Assembly (NCBI GenBank): GCA_029844215.1
Contig: CM056721.1
Coordinates: forward strand, 8,382,368 to 8,446,367
Source of the DNA: Przewalskia tangutica
Lineage: Eukaryota > Streptophyta > Magnoliopsida > Solanales > Solanaceae
Direction: 5' to 3'
Length of the DNA: 64,000 nt
Shown: in pieces, positions 57,573-64,000 of the stretch
How the letters are laid out: every line of letters begins with the position of its first letter
Position numbering within the stretch: the first letter of the stretch is position 1
Notes under the pieces: generated by a model
What the model was told of the DNA's origin: nothing
The model's database searches: none
What the model saw: only the letters and a program-made list of their open reading frames with translations
Made by a program: the position numbers and the translations under genes

Positions 57573-59224
57573 GAACATGGAGCTGAGATTATCGCTATGG
57601 CAAACCTACTGTCGAAATTGAGGAGAAAGCTTTGAAAGGAGAGCTCAAATCAACAAATTTGATGTTTGTGTGTTTTTATATGCCTTGTTACCTATTTGAG
57701 ATTGAAAAATTTCACTATGTATGTATTGCAGAGTCTGTACAGTTTGCATAAGTCACTTTCCTAACGGCAGTAATTGTCATAAAGCAGGTGGTTGTCTATG
57801 CCTTCTTTCCTTGTTAGTTCTAGACAGTTAATTAAGCCTAAGAAGCAGCACCTGCTCGTATTGTTGTTGTGTTAGAGCAGGACGAATTATTTAACTTATT
57901 ATTCAGTAGCCTTCAAAAAACCTTTTTCTAATGGCGTTTGACTTGCTGCCTGAGTTTCAATTTTCTATCCAGCTGACCTTAGACGGTATATAATGCAATC
58001 AGTTTACAAAACGTAAATTTTGGCAACACTCAGATGTATCATGGTTAATTTAGTAGTGAGATGTGATAATCATGTTTAAATCAAAGAGATTGAAACATGA
58101 CCAAGTGAAATGGTGTAAATGTTTCGGGTTTCTATTTCAGATTGTAACAGGCGTTTAGGAGCTTTTTCACACTTTTGCACAGTTCTGAGTATGTATGCAT
58201 GTCAATTTTCAGGCTATTAATTTTTTTGTCCAACTAATTGTTGTCTCCCAACGAAGAATAGAGAGGTCAGTATTGAACTTGTGTTTTTTTATTTAATAAC
58301 TTTCTTGTTCCGAACATTCAAATTATATGACACTTTTTATTTTAGAAATCGAACAATTTTTCTTTTAACTATGCCTTCTGCAACAATTAAATATTGCTGA
58401 CTATAAAACTTGTGATTTCTATATTTTAAGCTTTATTATTTAAAGAATTATGAAAACCATATTGACATCAGACGGAATACTAGAGTTGCTTATTGTTCTG
58501 CCAGTTAGAATTTTTCATCTCAAAACAAAAGTATATTAAAGAGAATTATTTCACTGTTACTTGAAATACTTGAGCTTATTACCAAAAAAAAAAAACTTGA
58601 GCTTTAGTATTATTTAAGGATACGAGTATTGTATTATCATATAAGAAATTTATTTCACTGTTACATTTATTCCATTAAGATAATATATTTTAAATCAACT
58701 ATTCGCTATTACTCGTAATGTTTTTTTCTTCTTTTCATACACTACTACTACATTTTAAAAAAGATAATGAAAATATAAAAAATCTTTAAGACTTTACAAG
58801 TGAAGGCAAACACACAATCACGCAAGAAAGATGCAATAGTGGATAATAAAATAGGGGTGTTGGCGGCAGGGAAGAGAGATATTATGGGAATGTTTCAAGT
58901 GCCTCGTCGTGTTCGATCTCGATTATACTGGTACCACACAAATTTCTATCTTCCCTTAATCAGTTTCCCCAATTTGGTGATCTTGCTGGATTTAAGCTGA
59001 TGCCCAAGTCTCTTTTATTGACTTCCTCTTCCTGGAAATAGTTTAGCTTAGTAAGTATCTTCTTTAATTTATTTGTTTCTTTTTTATTTTGTCTTCTTTA
59101 CATGCTATTTTGGGCGGAAATAGAGCACAATGGATTCATATAGCCAACCCAACTAGTTTAGTAATGAGATGTAGTTGATTTCTTATTCTTTGTCATGGTT
59201 GCAGGATTGAGATATAGGCAATTA
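57573..59224. other. 3' region of the TVP15-like gene and spacer
   Basis: AT-rich sequence following the stop codon, with A- and T-runs (58574-58600). I see no clear gene. The stretch 58850-58990 is less AT-rich (gttggcggcagggaagagag...cgtcgtgttcgatctcg) and could be an old exon, but no product is recognisable. Confidence 0.4.
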
Positions 59225-59440
59225 ACTTAAGTGAATGTGTTAAAATTGAGACAGAGACGAAAATTTAGAGAGACAAGAATATTGTGTTCTTTCTGCTTCC
59301 TCCTTATATACAAGTTATCTTTTTTAGGGTAATCTTATTTTAACAGAACTACACATCCTATATTACCATAATTACAATTTCACTAAAAATAGACCAAAAC
59401 TATTACAATTAGATTAGAATAGGGTTCCACCAACATAGAG
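59225..59440 (-). repeat. LTR of the minus-strand copia element
   Basis: On the minus strand it reads ...cttgtatataaggaggaagc (TATA box about 59303-59315) followed by tctctctaaattttcgtctc, a typical copia LTR promoter and leader. The boundaries are approximate. Confidence 0.6.
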
Positions 59441-59442
59441 TC

Positions 59443-60920
59443 TCACCGACTCACTAACATGACCGGACTAGGTTGTCTGGTCACATCCGGTCTCAATACT
59501 CCCTCATGTTGGACATGAGGGTCTCGAATGCCCAACTTGCCAAATAAATATTCATGTTGCGTTTTGGCCAAAGTCTTTATAAACACATCGATCAATTGGT
59601 CACTGGTTGACACACGTCTAGGAAGTATTATATCACATTGGAGTGCGTCCCAAACATAATGACATTCAACATCAATGTGTTTAGTCCGTTCATGAAACAC
59701 CGAATTTCGTTCAATATACAATGCCGCTTGACTATCATAGTACGTTTTTACCGGAGATTTAGGTTCAACCCCTAAACTTTCAATTCACAAACTGTCATTG
59801 TCACTGATTAATATTCCGCCTCCACTGATGAGCGAAAGACAATGTGCTGCTTCTTGGTTTTTCATGATATAGGTGAATTTCCGAGGGAGATAAACCAACC
59901 GGTAAGTAATTTTTGATTCAACGGACATCCAACCCAGTCCGAATCACACCATTCGTACAATTGGAGATCATAATCTTCTCTCATCGCAATGCCTTGTCCT
60001 GAGTTCTTCTTCAAGTAACACACCACACTACGAGTCAGTTCCAGTGTGCTTCATTCGGTTGCTGCATGAATTGGGACAGAACAGGCACGCAATATGACAA
60101 CTCAGGTTGCGTTAAACTGAGGTATATTAATCTACCGACTAGACGTTGGTATGGTTTTGGATCTTCCAAATTGGCTCCTTCTGCCAACACCAAACCGTGA
60201 TTTTGCTCTATGGGTGTATTGATTGGTTTAGCTCCTAATAATTCAGTCTTAGAGATTATATTCAAGGCATATTTTCGTTGAGAGAGAAATAACCTGGTTG
60301 GTCCACGTGCAATTTCAACTCTCAGAAAATACTTCAAAGGGCTCAAATCCTTCATGTGAAAACATGTGCGGAGATAGTCTTCGAAATCGTTCAATGACAC
60401 TATGGTCGTTTTCGGAGATAATTTCACATAAACTAAGACGTTAAGTTGTATACCTTTCCGGTGCATCGTGAAGAGAGAATAATCAGAGTACGACTGTTTG
60501 AATTCATATTTCAAAGCATTTGACAATTTCGCAAAACAACACCACGTCACTTATTTCAAATCATACAAAAGTTTTTGAAGTCGACATACTTGCCCCGGAC
60601 TAGAAACACGAAATTCCGATGACAATTTCATATAAACTTCCTCGTAAGGTAACCGTGTAAGAAGACATTATGAACATTCATCTGATGCAACTCCCAATTT
60701 AGCGCAACCACAATTGCCAGGAAAGTCTGAACAATTACTATCTTAACAATTACTATCTTAGCAACCAGCAACCAGAGCAAACATTTCGTTGTAGGAGAAT
60801 TTTCTCCTGTTTATTTATGAAAATGACCAATGGAGCTTTATATCGCTCGATTGTATCGTCAAAATTGTACTTGATCTTGTACATTCATCTTCATCGGAGT
60901 GCTTTTTTATCCGATGACAA
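59443..60920 (-). pseudogene. Copia reverse transcriptase and RNase H
   Basis: Visible blocks from right to left are YNFDDTIERYKA (about 60860-60895), TFLAIVVALNWELHQMNVHN (about 60690-60735), the frame 60035-60550 with YSDYSLFTMHRKGIQLNVLV, FHMKDLSPLKYFL and YQRLVGRLIYLSLTQPELSY, RNase H TKKQHIVFRSSVEAEY near 59825, and RNSVFHERTKHIDVECHY with DVFIKTLAKTQHEYLFGKLG (59443-59721). The YVDD catalytic site reads YVKL, so the enzyme is dead. Confidence 0.88.
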
Positions 60921-60941
60921 TGTTTTTAATGTCACCTGCCA

Positions 60942-61215
60942 TTATTCTCCAATGTTTGGATCTGCTTCATGACTTTTCTCCAATGTTTCTAAAGCATGGT
61001 GCACTAATTCAACCAAATTTTGATCTTTATTTTTATTTTCCAAATATTTTATTAGGTGTTTCTTTCTCAAATTTCTTTCTAACTCCAACTCATTTTCACC
61101 CTCTGTTGCAAGAAATGAAGCTTCATACAAATATAGCATCCTCTTTGCATCCTCAGTATAATGAATTTCACTAAAATCAGCCATATTCCCACCGAAACTA
61201 TCAAATATTTCTTCA
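60942..61215 (-). pseudogene. Terpene synthase exon fragment
   Basis: The minus-strand reading is EIFDSFGGNMADFSEI then EDAKRMLYLYEASFLATEGE, NELELERNLRKKHLIKYLEN and DQNLVELVHHALE. This matches the N-terminal alpha-barrel exon of plant terpene synthases (EDxKGxLxLYEASFLxxEGE...LxxLVxHALE). After HHALE the similarity to LPLHWRM stops. The 61216-61500 flank is AT-rich and intron-like. It lies where the copia element should encode the end of the linker and the start of RT. Terpene synthases cyclise prenyl diphosphates; this piece is far too short to function. Confidence 0.65.
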
Positions 61216-61500
61216 ACAAAAAACCAGATTTTATTTAATATTAATATGATTAGAGTTTTGAGACTGAAGAAAATATTATTGAAGATATAATGAAGTTAAC
61301 TATAAAAGTATATACTCTCTTAACATTTTAACATTTTAGATAAGATTAGAGCAGGTAAAATAAGATGTCGTGGGGTTCAACTCGCACATCTACATGTGGG
61401 GGTGCATGATAAATACATAATTAAGTAAATAAAAGTGTACGACATTCTCCAACAACTAGCTTTAGACTTTTAGATGAGATTATCACGATAATTCCTCAAC
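61216..61500. other. AT-rich DNA beside the terpene synthase fragment
   Basis: It shows no copia or other coding similarity. It probably belongs to the same piece of inserted host DNA (intron or flank of a terpene synthase gene). Confidence 0.4.
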
Positions 61501-61694
61501 AAAAATGGGCTTCCAGCTGGTGGGCTGCCACTGCCCGAGAATGGGCCTCCAACAATTGGGCCTCTCGGAAGTGGACTTCCAGCGAGGTGCCGCTGGGCTG
61601 GCAACCACTGGGCTTGGGTTGTCAGGACATGTTGGTTGGGCTTGGAGAGGAATTCATCGGGCCAAGTTGTTGGAATTATTCAGACTAGTCGAAA

Positions 61695-62640
61695 TTATAG
61701 GCAAGCCGGGATGAGAAGTTGGGCCGGTTTGCGAAGCCAAGTGGTGGACAAAGACAGAGGAATGCTATCATCAAGAAATTCGTAGGTATGAGGCATGAAA
61801 GAATGCATTTTGGAAAAGGGAAAATTTGATTCATCAAAGACTACGTGACGACTCACGATGATTATATTAAAGGATAAGTCGTAACATTTGTAACCACGAA
61901 GATTTGACGTATATCCCAAAAAATATACGGAGTAGAACGGGGTTAAAGTTTATTGATGGTAGTAGAAGAAAAAAGAGGATAACATAAGCACCCAAAAACA
62001 ATAGATGAGAGTAAGATGGGTCCCTTAGGTATAGAATTTTGAGAGGAAATTGATATGCTAATGCATGATGCCAAAATGATGGTGGTAGAGAGGCATGGGT
62101 AAGTAAAGTTCTAACAATGTTATTAATGGTTCAAATTTTTCTTTCCACTTTTCTATTTTGAGATGAGGTATGTGGGCAAGAGAGACGAAAAGATAAACCA
62201 TTAGCTTTGCAAAAATCCCAAAATGGTCCATTATCAAATTCTTTACCATTATCAGATTGAATATTTTTAATGTCCCGTTCAAATTGAGTGCTGATGAATG
62301 CTCTAAAGGAGAGAAATGTGGAAAAAACTTGTGACTTTTTAGACAAAGAAAATGTCCACAAAAAATTAGAGTAATAATCCAACAAAAGAAGATAATATCG
62401 ATGGCCGAAGACCTCGAAACGGGAGATGTCCAAATATCACTATGAATAATATCAAAAGACATAACAGTGCATGAGTTAGAAGCAACAAAAGGTAATTTAA
62501 CATGTTTTCCAAGAGGACATGAGCGACAAACATGGGAATTACGAGTTCTAGTACACTCAATAAATTTATTTTGTTTAAGGGAGGCAAAGACAGGTGCACC
62601 CGGATGACCCAAACGTTCATGCTATAAAGAAGGTGCTAAA
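61695..62640 (-). pseudogene. Copia integrase and linker
   Basis: The frame 62058-62612 begins GHPGAPVFASLKQNKFIECT with CRSCPLGKHVKLPF (zinc-binding Cys) and FDIIHSDIWTSPV (first catalytic Asp). 62131-62433 in the next frame has YYSNFLWTFSLSKKSQV, IQSDNGKEFDN (second Asp) and SSQNRKVERK (Glu region). 61695-61919 holds the linker MGYTSNLRGYKCYDL and RHVVFDESNFPFSKMHS. Frameshifts separate the parts. Confidence 0.88.
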
Positions 62641-63430
62641 ACTGCAAAAGTAGATGGTAACGTGGCTCGATGTGTGGTAGTGGTGATTGGATATAGCTCG
62701 CCCCTACTATCACATCTCATTAGGTGTATCCCCGTCTAAAAATCTTTCACGAAAAACTCAAAAGGATCAAATTCAATAGAAACCGAATTGTCAGTGGTAA
62801 ATTTTCTAATTGAAATCAAATTTGTAATCAATTGAGGAGCATGAAGGACATTCTATAGGGCTAACTGTGGGTTCGAGGGGGGGGGGGAGTTTGTATTACC
62901 ATAACCACCAATCGGAATTGAATGACCATTTCCGACAATTGTACCACAATTATTGCTCAAATTAAAATAGGATGAGATATTACCTTGTGAGGATGTCATA
63001 TGAGACGTGCTCCGATGTCCATGTACCAGTTTACGTCGGGCCGATTGAGCCCAATAGTGTGTGCATCACGGCCTCGATGTCAGTTGGTGTGGCTATTGGA
63101 GAATGGGTATGCTGCCACTAGTTTGATTGAGGGTATGACCCAAGTACATTGGCCGCCGCTTTGTCGCGACCGGTCCGCCTATGTTTCCGGCGAAAAGGCG
63201 GCAGAAGGACAATCCAAGGCCACTGCCAGACCCAATGTGGCGATCCACTATCCCAACTGCCACGCCTGGTCGGAGCGCTACTGCTGGCCGCCGTCCTTGT
63301 CGCCATTTCCGCCACCTCCGCCACTCCGGTGGCCACCACCCTTGCCACCACCTCGATTTTTACCGCCATTTTGTCCCCTTTGACCACAGTTTGGAAACAT
63401 ATTTTCAAATTGTGAAGAGTTATCATCGGA
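62641..63430 (-). pseudogene. Copia gag remnant and protease region
   Basis: The minus strand of 63118-63426 is rich in Gly, Arg and Ala codons, as in the Gly-rich nucleocapsid region of Retrofit-type copia elements, and then continues PSAPTRRGSWD-like sequence. A run of 12 G (62877-62891 region, plus strand) lies further on. The protease is not clearly readable. Confidence 0.55.
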
Positions 63431-63449
63431 CGAATATGTTCTAAAAACG

Positions 63450-64000
63450 CGTTAGAGCGGGATGAGCGTGGCGCTAGGCGATTTCTAAAGTGGGCCTAGG
63501 CGGATGTATTTTTTTAATATTTTACCTCAATTGTATATATATAATATATGCATAAATATATAAATCATAAAATCAATACATTCTTAAGTAGTTAATAAAT
63601 TCATAAAATAAGTACTTAATTTCATAAGACATAGTAATTGACTAATTGTTAAGAACTTACATGTTAGATGAGGAAATTTAAAATTTCATATTATCTTCAT
63701 TGCCAAGGTCTCCAACATCGTGCTCTTCTTTGTCCGACTCCAAGTCAAACTCTTCATTATCATCATCATCTCCCTCATCCTCCGTGCCATCGGATACAAA
63801 ATCACCATCTTCGGGCTCTCTCGCTTCTTCAAAATGGCGAACACTCCTTCTTGGTTGTAATTCTTCATTTGCTCCCGATGCCTGACTCACCAATTTTCAT
63901 GTAAGCCCCGAACCCGGTGTCACCTCATCATCTTCATCATCACCTTCATCTACTCCATCAACAATCCAAGATTGTGCATAAGTAGCGTCATTTGCTAAAA
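63450..64000 (-). other. Unidentified acidic reading frame at the right edge
   Basis: The minus strand reads QSWIVDGVDEGDDEDDE (about 63917-63967), a stop, then ANEELQPRRSVRHFEEAREP and a run rich in Asp and Glu (63678-63893) ending GNEDNMKF and a stop. It could be the C-terminal tail of a transposase or host gene extending past the window; I do not recognise the family. The left part (63450-63660) is AT-rich spacer. Confidence 0.35.

Larger units (their letters stand above)
59225..63430 (-). mobile_element. Copia element on the minus strand, with inserted host DNA
   Basis: From right to left it shows a Gly-rich gag (63118-63426), the pre-integrase GHPGAPVFASLKQNK and integrase (62058-62612), a linker ending in FDESNFPFSKMHS (61695-61919), an interruption, then RT (about 60035-60900) and RNase H (59443-59900). 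Domain order fits Ty1/copia, and the gag and RT wording fits the Retrofit/Ale-like group. The left end holds an LTR; the right LTR was not located. All frames are broken. Confidence 0.85.

Noticed and set aside
63000..63383. 127-codon plus-strand Pro-rich frame
   Set aside because: It is the complement of the Gly-rich copia gag on the minus strand.
1..64000. CRISPR arrays, bacterial operons, rRNA genes and intact tRNA genes
   Set aside because: Spliced plant genes and retroelements fill the window; no regular repeat-spacer arrays or complete RNA genes were seen.

Overview
This is a 64 kb window of a plant nuclear genome. The case rests on spliced genes with plant-specific products (a chloroplast EXECUTER1, a plant-type nicotinamidase, a terpene synthase fragment) and on Ty1/copia, Ty3/gypsy, RTE- and L1-type LINE, PIF/Harbinger, SINE and MITE sequences. 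The RTE LINE 3' tail and the short SINE are of types I know from Solanaceae, so a solanaceous species or a close asterid is my best guess. This is inference from memory, not a database search.

Layout. 1-5532 is the left-cut end of a large Ogre-like gypsy element on the minus strand (leader, tRNA-Arg-type primer binding site, 4.3 kb LTR). It sits inside the 5' LTR of a decayed copia element, which runs to 14426 and ends just upstream of a nicotinamidase pseudogene (14661-17581, plus). The pseudogene faces, tail to tail, an apparently intact 11-exon EXECUTER1 gene (18985-28793, minus). EX1 introns hold a SINE, L1-type LINE fragments, a local duplication and a MITE.

29224-37184 is a very old copia element. 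One Harbinger element split its 5' LTR; a second Harbinger element and a short poly(A)-tailed retroposed sequence landed further in.

38489-57572 is a six-exon gene for a TVP15/COPI-associated-type membrane protein (191 codons, open throughout). Its fourth intron is 14.8 kb because an RTE LINE inserted there and a 10 kb gypsy element then inserted into the LINE's 5' leader. Both insertions show convincing target-site duplications.

59225-63430 is another decayed copia element on the minus strand, with a piece of a terpene synthase gene between its integrase and reverse transcriptase parts. The last 550 bp hold an unidentified acidic reading frame.

Only EX1 and the TVP15-like gene look functional. 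EX1 acts in chloroplast singlet-oxygen signalling and TVP15-type proteins act in Golgi membranes; nothing suggests they work together. I found no novel multi-gene system. The observations most worth checking are the CG-biased, indel-coupled differences in the gypsy element, the hairpin array in the first copia leader, the terpene synthase fragment inside a copia element, and the retroposed sequence with 16 bp target-site duplications.
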